Below, in pieces: positions 1 to 7,883 of a stretch of DNA of 23,471 nt. The DNA lies in NCBI GenBank assembly GCA_025934635.1, contig JAICWX010000121.1, forward strand, positions 1 to 23,471. Reading direction: 5' to 3'. Below the pieces are notes generated by a model. It saw only the letters and a program-made list of their open reading frames with translations. It was not told the origin of the DNA and did no database searches. How positions within the stretch are numbered: the first letter of the stretch is position 1; the number at the start of each line of letters is the position of its first letter. Source of the stretch: Streptosporangiaceae bacterium. Its GTDB lineage: Bacteria > Actinomycetota > Actinomycetes > Streptosporangiales > Streptosporangiaceae. The position numbers and the translations under genes are program-made.

Positions 1-238
1 TCATCACGGCCTCCGTGGCGGTCATGGTCCTTTGGCGAGAACACATGATCACGCGGAGGCCCGCTCATGAGCGGCGACACGCCGGACAACACCGGCAAAA
101 CCCCTGATCAGAACCCCAGAGGTTAAACGAAAAGCTAAGAGGACAAGGGTCACCGACTCGCGTCGTTCTCGAGCACGGTCATGACGAACCAGCCGGCCCG
201 GGAAGCGCGGGTTTCCGGTGCCGTGGATGGATCACGAC
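1..238. other. Left-edge stretch with no confident gene
   Basis: No reading frame here can be assigned. A short open frame from ATG 67 ends at 126 (19 codons, starts MSGDTPDN), and its ATG overlaps a TGA in another frame at 68-70. That pattern would fit a small downstream gene of an operon entering from the left, but 19 codons are not enough to support it. The stretch from about 100 to 180 is less GC-rich than the neighbouring genes and could hold a promoter for the next gene, though no clear -35/-10 pair was found. Confidence 0.35.
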
Positions 239-1498
239 ATGACCTCAGATCGCTCGGCGAAGAAGGCCGCTCGCATCCGGATGGCCGCCACCGGCGAGCC
301 CTACAGCACTGCCCGGCGGGCCGTGCGGACCGGCCCGGACTGCCCGGCTCCGCTGGCCCGGCCGCCCGCCATCGACCCCCGCGAACATGCCGTGCATGCC
401 CGCCACTGGGGCGAGCTGGCTTGCTACCTGGTCCGCTACGAAGGCCGGTACAGCGTCTGGTTCACCCCTGGCGACCAGGCTGAGGCCTACGGGATGCCCG
501 GCGAGCCGGCCGGCCGTGCCTTCGTGGACGCCTGGCAGGCCGCGAACCTGCTGCACGTCCCGTGGGACGAGCGGACCGCCAGCCTCTTCCTGCTCAGCCC
601 GGATACTAGCCGCGGCATCCTCTACGATGCCGCGGTGGTCAATGTCGAGGACAGCGGGATCTGGCTGGCCTGCTTCGACGACACGGCCAACGACGCGGGC
701 ACCCACACGCTCGGCCAATTCGGGGAGCTGGCCGAAGCGCTCGGCGGGTTCGCCGCCCTGGCCGAGCGGGCCGCCGACCGTCTCGGCCGCACCCCTGCCG
801 TCGCCCAGGCGGACCTTTTCGCCGGTGTCCTGCGCTACCGGGCGGCGACGGTACGTGCCGACGCGGCCCGGGCCGCGCTGGGCGACGCCATCCGCCGCCA
901 CCAGCCTCGTGCCGACAGCCGCGACGGCCTGCGCCCGCTCTGGCACGAGGCCGGCCTGCCGCGGGAGTCCCTGGGCCGCGTGCTGGCCGGCCAGGAGTGG
1001 GCCTGGCCGCAGCCGCCCGTCGTCCGTCCCCCCGGCTCGCGGCTCGCGGATACGCCCGTCACGACGCACGCCACCCACACCGTCGACGGCCACCGCTTCG
1101 ACCTGGTCAGCTACCTGGACACGGCGGGCCGCCGCTGCGTCGCGCTCGGCCGGGACGGCGACTGGCACGCGTCGGAATGCGACCTCCGCGTCGACGAACA
1201 GCAGCTCGCTAGCGTGGCGGTGACGATGGCGACCTGGGGACACGGCACGACCGCTATCTACGGCCGCGTCCACGCCAGCGTCACCGAGCTGTACGCGGTC
1301 ATGAAGAACGGCGAACGCGTGGACTGGCCCGTCTACGACGACCCGCGGAACGCCGAACGCTACTACGCTGTCGTCGCCGAATCCGGGACCCTGGACGACA
1401 TCGTCGCGGTCGCGCCCTCCGGCAGCAGGTCATTCGGGCCGCTCCTGCGGCCGATACTTCAGCCGGCCGCGCGGCCCCGGAGGTCCCGAGATCGGTGA
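239..1498 (+). CDS. Hypothetical actinobacterial protein, 419 aa
   Basis: I do not recognise a functional domain. The N-terminus (MTSDRSAKKAARIRMAATG, followed by EPYSTARRAV) resembles a conserved lead-in found on many otherwise unrelated actinobacterial hypothetical proteins, which is why ATG 239 is preferred over in-frame upstream ATGs at 218 and 227. The ribosome binding site is weak for all three. The rest of the protein is soluble-looking, with no membrane segment, rich in W, Y and acidic residues, and has an Ala-rich helical stretch around residues 170-240. The C-terminal tail is basic and Pro/Arg-rich. It lies alone upstream of the FAD oxidoreductase, separated by a promoter-like region, so it is probably transcribed independently. 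The coding call rests on its length, strong codon bias and recognisable N-terminus. Confidence 0.75.
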   Translation: MTSDRSAKKAARIRMAATGEPYSTARRAVRTGPDCPAPLARPPAIDPREHAVHARHWGELACYLVRYEGRYSVWFTPGDQAEAYGMPGEPAGRAFVDAWQAANLLHVPWDERTASLFLLSPDTSRGILYDAAVVNVEDSGIWLACFDDTANDAGTHTLGQFGELAEALGGFAALAERAADRLGRTPAVAQADLFAGVLRYRAATVRADAARAALGDAIRRHQPRADSRDGLRPLWHEAGLPRESLGRVLAGQEWAWPQPPVVRPPGSRLADTPVTTHATHTVDGHRFDLVSYLDTAGRRCVALGRDGDWHASECDLRVDEQQLASVAVTMATWGHGTTAIYGRVHASVTELYAVMKNGERVDWPVYDDPRNAERYYAVVAESGTLDDIVAVAPSGSRSFGPLLRPILQPAARPRRSRDR

Positions 1499-1522
1499 CA
1501 CGGCCTCCCGCGGGGCGATAAT
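1495..1522 (+). promoter_or_regulatory. Candidate SigA-type promoter, probably leaderless
   Basis: GTGACA (1495-1500) and GATAAT (1517-1522) are separated by 16 nt, each matching five of six consensus bases. A start about 7 nt below the -10 box falls at the ATG at 1529, and no Shine-Dalgarno sequence lies between. This predicts a leaderless transcript, which is common in actinomycetes. The element overlaps the last codon and stop of the preceding gene. Confidence 0.6.
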
Positions 1523-1528
1523 GCCTCT

Positions 1529-2632
1529 ATGTCATCCCGCCGCTGTGTGGTGATCGGCGCCGGCGTCCTCGGCGCGTCGGTAGCGGCCCGGCTGGCCTCG
1601 GCGGGCCAGCGGGTGACGCTCCTGGACCAGCAGGAGCCCGGCCGCGCCACCAGCCGGTGGAGTTTCGCCTGGCTGAACTCCAACGACAAGGCCCCCCGGC
1701 ACTACCACGACCTCAACCACGCCGGCATCAAGGCCTGGGCCGACCTCGCGCAAGACCTTGACGGCGACGCCTGGTACCGCCCCGTCGGCCACGTCGAGCT
1801 GGCCGACCCGCTGGACCCGGGCGCCGCCGAGCTCGCCGCCCGGGTCAGCCGCCTGACCACGTGGGGCTACCCCGCCCGCATCATCGACCCGGCCGAAGCC
1901 GCCCGGCTGGAGCCGGCCCTGCGGATCCCGGCCCCCGGAGCGTTCTTCCTCCGCGAGGGCTACCTGCTGACCGAACCCCTCATCGCCCGCCTGGTCGCCC
2001 AGGCCAAGAGCCACGGCGCCGAGGTCCGCACCGGCGAGCCCGGCCGGGTCACCCGCCTGGAACCAGGCGCCGTTCCGCGTGTCCGCACCGCCACCGGCGC
2101 GGTCCTGGAGGCGGACGAAGTGATTTGCTGCGCCGGCCGCTGGACCCCGGACCTGGCCCCGGTCCCGCTCATCCCGTGGCGCGTCCGCGGCTCGACCGCG
2201 CCCGGGCTGACGGTCCGGGTCGGCCCGGTCACCCCGCCCGGCCCGGTCCGGCTGGTGCACACCCCCGACCTCGCCCTGCGCCCGCACCCCGGCGGCCTGC
2301 TCCACCTGGAGGCCCCCGGCATCGCCGTCGACCTGCACACCCCGCAAGCCGAGCTAGCCCGCTGGGCGGAAGAACTCCTCCACCGGGCCCAGCGAACCGT
2401 CCGCGGCCTCGACGACGCCCGCGTCGTGGACTGCAAGGTCTGCCCCCGCCCGATGCCGGCCGACGGCCAGTCCATCGTCGGCCGCCTCCCGGGGACCCCC
2501 GGCATCTACGTCGCCGTCACCCACAGCGGGGTGACTCTCGCGGCCCACCTGTCCCGCCTCATCGCCGAAGACCTCACCGCCGGCTCCCCGCCCGCCAGCC
2601 TGGCCCCTTACCGCCCGGCCCGCTTCTCCTGA
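1529..2632 (+). CDS. FAD-dependent oxidoreductase, DAO (D-amino acid oxidase/glycine oxidase) superfamily
   Basis: This is a 367-aa flavoprotein of the DAO family, whose members oxidise C-N bonds of amino acids or secondary amines. The N-terminal Rossmann dinucleotide motif GAGVLG is at residues 10-15 and the second-strand acidic region LLDQQEPG follows about 20 residues later. The stretch TSRWSFAWLNSNDK is typical of a DadA/glycine-oxidase-like subgroup. The C-terminus carries the family pattern RPMPADGQSIVG followed by GIYVAVTHSGVTLA, which closes over the FAD. Length is normal for the family. No signal peptide is seen, so it is probably cytoplasmic. It is a single-gene unit, convergent with the small minus-strand gene that ends 5 nt downstream. 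The exact amine substrate cannot be told from sequence, and there is no clear link to the catabolic operon further right. Confidence 0.87.
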   Translation: MSSRRCVVIGAGVLGASVAARLASAGQRVTLLDQQEPGRATSRWSFAWLNSNDKAPRHYHDLNHAGIKAWADLAQDLDGDAWYRPVGHVELADPLDPGAAELAARVSRLTTWGYPARIIDPAEAARLEPALRIPAPGAFFLREGYLLTEPLIARLVAQAKSHGAEVRTGEPGRVTRLEPGAVPRVRTATGAVLEADEVICCAGRWTPDLAPVPLIPWRVRGSTAPGLTVRVGPVTPPGPVRLVHTPDLALRPHPGGLLHLEAPGIAVDLHTPQAELARWAEELLHRAQRTVRGLDDARVVDCKVCPRPMPADGQSIVGRLPGTPGIYVAVTHSGVTLAAHLSRLIAEDLTAGSPPASLAPYRPARFS

Positions 2633-2637
2633 CCTGG

Positions 2638-3036
2638 TTACGGCGAGGACTGGAACAGCACGGGCTTGGCGCCCACCAGGTCCGGCTGGCACGGGATCGA
2701 CGGATCCTGGTGGCTGGTGACCAGCCGGTCCGCCAGGATCACCGAGCAGTACGCCACGACGTGCGGATCGCCGAAGTTCACGTTGCACCGGATGACCGGG
2801 TGCCCGTGGTAGGCGCGGCCGTTCTTGACGCAGGCCACGTACTGGACGCTGAGCTGCTCAGAACGCAGTTCCCGGCTGAGCGTCCGGCCCGCGGCCCGGA
2901 CGGGATCGCGGATGCCCGCGACCAGCGGCACGCCCGGCTGCGAGCGGCCGGGACCGGCGTGGTAGGTGATCGCGATCACGCCGCCCGCCGCGGCCAGCAG
3001 CACCGCCCCGAGCAGCGCGAGCCATGCCTTTCTCAC
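2638..3036 (-). CDS. Small exported or membrane-anchored hypothetical protein, 132 aa
   Basis: The GTG-started protein begins with a positively charged MRK followed by a hydrophobic segment to about residue 23, consistent with an N-terminal membrane anchor or Sec signal. No lipobox cysteine is present. The mature part contains four cysteines (in YVACVKN, VIRCNVN, VAYCSVI and SIPCQPD) that could form two disulfides outside the cell. I do not recognise a family. Its gene converges with the FAD oxidoreductase, with only 5 nt between stop codons, and no ribosome binding site is obvious upstream of the GTG. The short length and lack of homology memory keep confidence moderate. The 129 nt between it and the GntR gene show nothing I can assign. 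Confidence 0.6.
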   Translation of the reverse strand: MRKAWLALLGAVLLAAAGGVIAITYHAGPGRSQPGVPLVAGIRDPVRAAGRTLSRELRSEQLSVQYVACVKNGRAYHGHPVIRCNVNFGDPHVVAYCSVILADRLVTSHQDPSIPCQPDLVGAKPVLFQSSP

Positions 3037-3165
3037 CGGGACAGGACCACACTGGCCCTGGACCGGTCCGCGGGTGCGGACATCAGCACCCCGGGACGGT
3101 CCGGCGCCGGGTGGTCCTGCTCGGCGAGGGAGATGCGGGCGCCGCCCGCGTGACCTTGAAACCTG

Positions 3166-3837
3166 TCATGTCGAGGGATGTCCTCTGCTCGGGATAGTCT
3201 CGTTCAGCCGCAGCTCCGGGACCCGGATGTGGGCGGCGGTGAGCTCGGCCGCCTTGTCCGCATCCCGCAGCCTGATCGCCGCCAGGATGGCGCGATGCTC
3301 GGCCACCGACCCGTCCAGGCTGCCGCGCAGCGCCAGGGTCCGCGCCTGGAACCTGCCCACCTCGCCTGCCAGCCGGTGGTACACCTCGAGCAGCTTGGAG
3401 TTGCCGCTCAGCTCGCAGAGCCGCTCGTGAAACGCCGCGTTCGCGGTGAAGAAGTCCGCGACGGCACCCTGCCTGGCCAGCTCGGACATGCGGTCCGCGA
3501 GCTCGTCGAGCCCGGACAGGTCAGCATCGGTCATCCGCGGCACCGCGAGCCGCACCGCCAGGACCTCCAGCGCCTCCCGGACCTGGTAGGACTCGATCAG
3601 CTCCTCGGGCGTGATGGACCGGACCTCGGCGCCCCGCCGGGGTCGCACCGTGACCAGCCCCTCCGCCGCCAGGCGGCCGATGGCCTCCCGGATCGGCCCG
3701 CGGCTCACGGACAGTTCTTTCGACAGCGCGACCTCGGACAGCTCGGTCCCCGGGGCGAGCCGGCCTCCCATGATCTCGTCCCGCAGGTGCCCGTAGACCC
3801 GCTGCCACAGCGTCAGATTCTCGAATGCCGGCGGCAT
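3166..3837 (-). CDS. GntR-family transcriptional regulator, FCD subfamily (regulator A)
   Basis: This is a 223-aa regulator. An N-terminal winged helix-turn-helix (about residues 8-75) carries the GntR signature LSEVALSKEL-SVSRGPIREAIGRLAAEGLV. An all-helical FCD ligand-binding domain (about 85-210) follows, with the expected metal/effector residues in AAFHERLCELSGN and in AEHRAILAAI. FCD regulators usually repress catabolic or transport genes until an organic acid or related effector binds. The ATG at 3837 has an AGGGGG ribosome binding site. It is divergent from the ABC importer operon, with a 175-nt intergenic region holding inverted repeats, so it very likely controls the importer and itself. 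It is about 70% identical by eye to the second GntR protein at the other end of that operon, with the same SRGPIREA recognition helix. Confidence 0.92.
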   Translation of the reverse strand: MPPAFENLTLWQRVYGHLRDEIMGGRLAPGTELSEVALSKELSVSRGPIREAIGRLAAEGLVTVRPRRGAEVRSITPEELIESYQVREALEVLAVRLAVPRMTDADLSGLDELADRMSELARQGAVADFFTANAAFHERLCELSGNSKLLEVYHRLAGEVGRFQARTLALRGSLDGSVAEHRAILAAIRLRDADKAAELTAAHIRVPELRLNETIPSRGHPST

Positions 3838-3859
3838 ATGGCCCCCTTATTCCATATGC
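3834..3859. promoter_or_regulatory. Inverted repeat over the GntR start codon (candidate operator)
   Basis: GCATATGG (3834-3841) and CCATATGC (3852-3859) form perfect 8-nt arms around a 10-nt spacer. The left arm includes the start codon of regulator A, so protein binding here could block its own translation start region or transcription. CATATG is itself palindromic. In GC-rich DNA such AT-containing symmetric sites stand out. Assignment to regulator A is inference. Confidence 0.45.
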
Positions 3860-3869
3860 GTCAGAGCCA

Positions 3870-3898
3870 TTGCACGGTCATACGACGCTATGTATGAT
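3870..3898 (+). promoter_or_regulatory. Promoter of the ABC importer operon with overlapping inverted repeat
   Basis: TTGCAC (3870-3875) and TATGAT (3893-3898) are exactly 17 nt apart, a near-consensus SigA promoter. Transcription would start near 3905, giving a leader of about 108 nt before GTG 4013. A 6-nt inverted repeat, TCATAC (3878-3883) and GTATGA (3892-3897) with an 8-nt spacer, lies between and over the core elements. It is well placed for repression by a dimeric GntR protein. Confidence 0.65.
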
Positions 3899-4012
3899 GC
3901 CAAGAGTTAACAGGTTACAGTTTGAATTTAACATACTCTAGCCGTCCGGACAAGTGGACCTCAGACAAACGCGCAGGTCAGCACTCCAGAGATCAGCAGG
4001 AGGGAGCGTCCG

Positions 4013-5107
4013 GTGAGCGAACGGGTCCGCCGGGGACGGAAATGGGGTTCTGCGGCTGTCGGGGCCGGCGCGGCGATGCTTCTCGCCGCCGCGTGCAGCT
4101 CGCAAGGTTCCACTCAGGCGGGAGGCACCCCCACCGCGTCGTCGTCCGCCAGTACGGGCACCAAGATCACCAAGATCGCCATCGCGCTCCCCGCCAAGGT
4201 CAGTGACTACGGCTGGAACCAGCAGGGCGACAACGCGGCCAAGGCGGTCGCCACCGCGTCGGGCGCCCAGCTCACCGTCCTGTCCGACATCGGCTACGAC
4301 AACACTCAGTCGCAGCTCTCGCAGCTGGCCCGGCAGCACGCCCAGTTCATCATCGCCCACGCGAGCGGGTACGACACGGCCGCCAAGCAGGTCGCGATGC
4401 AGTACCACGTCCCGATCATGACCTATGACATCGCGACCGAGCTGGTGCCCGGCCTGGTGTCGAACATCACCACCTCGGGACAGCAGGGCGGTTACCTCGC
4501 CGGGATCCTCGCGGCCAAGACGACGAAGACGATGACGGTCGGGATCGTCGTCTCGGCCAGCGACACGAACTGGTTCGAGATGAGCGGCGGGTTCGCCGCC
4601 GGAGTGCACAGCGCCAACCCGAAGGTGAAGATCCGGTTCGCCGAGATCGGCTCCGCCGCTTACGACGACTCGGCGGGCGGGAAGCGAGTCGCCCAGACCC
4701 TGATGTCGGCGGGTGCTGACGTGATCTTCGGCCTGGGGGACGACGCGTCCTTCGGCTATCTCCAGGCCGTCTCGAACGCCAGTGTCGGGCACAAGGTCTG
4801 GTACATCGGCGACATCGGCGACATGGGCCCGATCGACACCAAGCACGTCCTGCTCTCCTCGGAGCTGTGGAACTTCCAGGGCGCGTTCACCCAGGCGGTC
4901 AAGGACATCAAGGACGGGACCTACGGCCGTCACGGCTACAACCTGGACCTGGCGAACGGGGGCATCTCGCTCCTCAAGACCTCCTACATCCCGGCCGGCG
5001 TCTGGACCGAGGTCCAGGCCGCCCAGCAGAAGATCATCTCCGGGCAGCTCACGGTCCCGGCGGCCACGACCCTGGCCAAGGTGAAGGCGCTCATATCGGC
5101 CGGCTAG
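4013..5107 (+). CDS. BMP-family ABC transporter substrate-binding lipoprotein
   Basis: This 364-aa exported lipoprotein captures the substrate for the importer encoded downstream. The basic N-terminus (RVRRGRKW) leads into a hydrophobic stretch ending in LAAAC, with Cys28 as the lipid-anchor residue, followed by a Ser/Thr/Gly linker. The mature domain has BMP (basic membrane protein, PnrA-like) features: a first strand KIAIALPAKVSDYGWNQQG, the mid-region AYDDSAGGKRVAQTL, and GADVIFGLGDDASFG. BMP proteins typically bind purine nucleosides or related heterocycles. The GTG start has a strong AGGAGGGAG site at 3998-4006. It is the first gene of a four-gene operon driven from the promoter at 3870-3898. 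The exact ligand is not readable from sequence. Confidence 0.93.
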   Translation: MSERVRRGRKWGSAAVGAGAAMLLAAACSSQGSTQAGGTPTASSSASTGTKITKIAIALPAKVSDYGWNQQGDNAAKAVATASGAQLTVLSDIGYDNTQSQLSQLARQHAQFIIAHASGYDTAAKQVAMQYHVPIMTYDIATELVPGLVSNITTSGQQGGYLAGILAAKTTKTMTVGIVVSASDTNWFEMSGGFAAGVHSANPKVKIRFAEIGSAAYDDSAGGKRVAQTLMSAGADVIFGLGDDASFGYLQAVSNASVGHKVWYIGDIGDMGPIDTKHVLLSSELWNFQGAFTQAVKDIKDGTYGRHGYNLDLANGGISLLKTSYIPAGVWTEVQAAQQKIISGQLTVPAATTLAKVKALISAG

Positions 5108-5138
5108 GGCACCGGCCGGGGATCAGGAGAAGGCAGGA

Positions 5139-6734
5139 GTGGCCGGGACACAGTCAGCCGAGCGGGCGCCAGCCATCGAGCTGATCGGTATCACCAAGCG
5201 GTTCCCCGGGGTCCTGGCCAACGACCGGGTCAGCGTGACCGTCCGGCCCGGCGAGGTGCACTGCCTGCTCGGTGAGAACGGGGCCGGCAAGTCCACCCTG
5301 ATCAGCATCTTGTCCGGGATGCTGCGCCCGGACTCCGGGACCATCAAGATGGACGGCGCCGAAGTCGCCATCCGCTCCCCGCGGGATGCCCTCCGGCTGG
5401 GCATCGGCACGGTCTACCAGCACTCGACGCTGATCCCGGCGCTCACCGTGCTGGAGAACCTGATACTTGGCGTCCGGTTCCGGCTGGACCGGGCCGGCGC
5501 TCGCGGACGGCTGGCCGAGATGGCGGCGATGCTCGGCATCGAGGTGGACCCGGAAGCGCGGACGGGAGATCTCGCTCTGGGCCGCCAGCAGCAGGTCGAG
5601 ATCATCAGTGCCCTCTGGCGCGGGTCCCGGGTGCTGGTCCTCGACGAGCCCACGTCCATGCTCACTCCCCAGGGCGTGGAGGAACTCCAGAAGGTGCTGC
5701 GGCGCCTCAAGGAGCGGGGCACGGCCGTCGTGTTCATCACGCACAAGCTGCATGAGGCGCTCGCCGTAGCGGACCGCATCAGCGTGCTGAGGCGGGGACG
5801 GCTCGCGGGGACGCTGTCGTCGGAGCAGTTCGCGTCCGCCTCCGCGGCGGAGCTGCGGGCCACGATCATCGGGCTCATGTTCGGGGAGGAGACGGCCGAG
5901 GTCGCCGGGGCGGCCGAACTGACCACCGACCTGACGGCCGAGGAGCACCGCGTCCCGGCCGCGGAGGTTTCCGGGGACGACGTCTACCTGGAGCTGAAGT
6001 CCGTCTCGGCCCGGGGGAACGGCATCGAGCCGGGCGTCGAAGAGGTCAGCCTGCGGATCAGCAAGGGCGAGATCGTGGGGGTAGCGGGCATGGACGGCAA
6101 CGGCCAGCGGGCCCTCGCGGAGGCCATTGCCGGGCAGCGGCGGGTCACGTCGGGGACGGTCGAGCTGTTCGGCGTGGCGGTGAACCGGCTCAGCGTCTCC
6201 GCCCGGCAGCGGCTGGGACTGCGCTACCTGACCGATGACCGGCTCGGCGAGGGCATTGTCGGGAGCCTCGGCGTATCGCTCAACATCTTCCTGAAGCGGA
6301 TCGGCGAGCGGCCCTTCTGGCGGTGGGGCCGGATCGACCGGCGGCGCGTCCACGCGGAGGCGAGCGGCCTGGTCAAGGCGTTCGACATCCGCACCCCCGG
6401 GCTGGATACCAGGGCGGGGACGCTGTCCGGAGGAAACATCCAGAAGCTCCTGCTGGCCCGGGAGCTTTCCTTCGGCCCGAAGGTCGTGGTCTTCCACAAG
6501 CCCACCTACGGGCTGGACCTCAAGACCACCGAGCACGTCCGCACGGTCATCCGCGACCTGGCCGGGAAGGGGACCGCGGTGCTCGTCATCTCCACCGACC
6601 TCGACGAGCTGATCGAGCTGTCCGGCCGCATCGCGGTGCTGTCCCGCGGCCGCCTGGCGGGCATCGTGGACAACGGGCCGCATGCGGTCGACCGGGTGGG
6701 CTCGCTCATGATCGGTACGACGGAGGCGGCCTGA
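5139..6734 (+). CDS. ABC transporter ATPase with two nucleotide-binding domains (nucleoside/sugar type)
   Basis: This 531-aa cytoplasmic ATPase of the RbsA/NupO class powers the importer. Domain 1 has Walker A GENGAGKST (45-53), signature region LALGRQQQVEI (about 145-155) and Walker B LVLDEPTS with D169 and E170. Domain 2 is degenerate: the P-loop position reads GMDGNGQRA (318-326, no GKS/T), and the Walker B region reads VVFHKPTYGLD, with Lys455 where the catalytic Glu (or the Gln usual in nucleoside importers) stands. The signature LSGGN at 430-434 is intact. Asymmetric second domains are known in this class, but the HKPT variant is unusual. The GTG start follows AGGAGA at good spacing, 31 nt after the binding-protein gene, and the stop abuts the first permease ATG. 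Confidence 0.93.
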   Translation: MAGTQSAERAPAIELIGITKRFPGVLANDRVSVTVRPGEVHCLLGENGAGKSTLISILSGMLRPDSGTIKMDGAEVAIRSPRDALRLGIGTVYQHSTLIPALTVLENLILGVRFRLDRAGARGRLAEMAAMLGIEVDPEARTGDLALGRQQQVEIISALWRGSRVLVLDEPTSMLTPQGVEELQKVLRRLKERGTAVVFITHKLHEALAVADRISVLRRGRLAGTLSSEQFASASAAELRATIIGLMFGEETAEVAGAAELTTDLTAEEHRVPAAEVSGDDVYLELKSVSARGNGIEPGVEEVSLRISKGEIVGVAGMDGNGQRALAEAIAGQRRVTSGTVELFGVAVNRLSVSARQRLGLRYLTDDRLGEGIVGSLGVSLNIFLKRIGERPFWRWGRIDRRRVHAEASGLVKAFDIRTPGLDTRAGTLSGGNIQKLLLARELSFGPKVVVFHKPTYGLDLKTTEHVRTVIRDLAGKGTAVLVISTDLDELIELSGRIAVLSRGRLAGIVDNGPHAVDRVGSLMIGTTEAA

Positions 6735-7883
6735 ATGTCAGCGACGACGGCCGAGAGCCGGGAGGCGGCCGGGCGGCCGGCGGAGCCCGCCCCGGCCGCG
6801 CGGTGGTGGCGCACGGCCGTGCGGTCGCTGGCGCCGGTGATCCTGGCCCTGGTCGCGGGCGGCCTGCTGCTGCTGGCCCTGGGCCATAACCCGGTCCGCT
6901 TCTACGTCGCGGTGTGGCAAGGAGGCGTTGAGTCCGGCGGCTGGCAGGACAGCGCGGTCCTGCTGGCGCCCCTGCTCCTGATCGCGCTGGGCCTGATCGT
7001 CGTCTTCCGGGCCGGCATCTGGAACCTGGGGTACGACGGCCAGTACCTGCTCGGCGCCGCGCTCGTGGCCGGCTTCGGGCCGGGCCTGCTGGCGAGCTGG
7101 CCGGCCCCGCTCGCCTATGCCGTCCTGTTCGCGGTCGCCGGGGGCGCGGGCGCGCTGTGGGCGCTGGTTCCCGCCGTGCTGAAGGCCTGGTACGAGACCA
7201 ACGAGATCATCACCACGCTGATGATGTCGTTCATCGGGATCGGCGTCGCGAACATCCTGGTGAAGGGGCCGTTCCAGGATCACGCCGTGAACATCCCGCA
7301 GACTCCGGCGATCCCGTTCGGCAAGCTGCTGCCCAACCTGTCCGGCACCCGGGTGCACGTCGGCGTCCTGCTCGCGCTCGCCGCGGTCGTCGTCGTCCAC
7401 TACCTGCTGACCCGGACCTCGTTCGGGCTGCGGCTGTCGGTCCTCGGGGCGAACCCGCGTACCGCCGGCCACGTCGGCATCAACGTGCGGCGGGTCATCG
7501 TCACCAGCTTCTTGTGGAGCGGTTTCCTCATCGGCGTGGCCGCGGCCGCGGACATCCTGGGCCTGTGGGCGTACGTCCGGGCCAACTGGAACCCGGGCTA
7601 CGGCAACGCCGTCATTCCCTTCGTCTTCCTGGCCCGGCTCAACCCGCTCGCGGTCGTCCCGTTCGTCGCCTTCTACGCGGTGCTCTCGACCGGCGGTGAC
7701 CTCGCCGCCCAGCAGGCGAACCTGCCCACCGACTTCCTCCTCGTGCTCGTGGCGCTCATCTTGCTGTTCATGACCGTGATCGAGTTCCTGGGACGCCGAA
7801 GGGACCTGGGCCGCAGCTACCTCACGCCGGGGCTGAAGGAGGCGCTTCGCCGCCCGCTGCTCCGCCGGCGGCCGGCCCGGTGA
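6735..7883 (+). CDS. ABC transporter permease 1 (BPD_transp_2, nucleoside-type)
   Basis: This 382-aa integral membrane protein is one half of the importer channel. A cytoplasmic N-terminus is followed by a hydrophobic helix (SLAPVILALVAGGLLLLAL), and then the family signatures GIWNLGYDGQYLLGA (an NIGxEGQ-like loop) and TNEIITTLMMSFI, both typical of permeases that pair with BMP proteins and double ATPases. About eight to ten hydrophobic segments are visible. The tail after residue 350 is strongly basic (RRPLLRRRPAR) and cytoplasmic. The ATG directly follows the ATPase stop, and the end overlaps the second permease by 4 nt, so the two are translationally coupled. Confidence 0.93.
   Translation: MSATTAESREAAGRPAEPAPAARWWRTAVRSLAPVILALVAGGLLLLALGHNPVRFYVAVWQGGVESGGWQDSAVLLAPLLLIALGLIVVFRAGIWNLGYDGQYLLGAALVAGFGPGLLASWPAPLAYAVLFAVAGGAGALWALVPAVLKAWYETNEIITTLMMSFIGIGVANILVKGPFQDHAVNIPQTPAIPFGKLLPNLSGTRVHVGVLLALAAVVVVHYLLTRTSFGLRLSVLGANPRTAGHVGINVRRVIVTSFLWSGFLIGVAAAADILGLWAYVRANWNPGYGNAVIPFVFLARLNPLAVVPFVAFYAVLSTGGDLAAQQANLPTDFLLVLVALILLFMTVIEFLGRRRDLGRSYLTPGLKEALRRPLLRRRPAR

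Noticed and set aside
67..126. 19-codon frame near the left edge
   Set aside because: It is too short, has no recognisable family, and the upstream context is cut off by the window edge.
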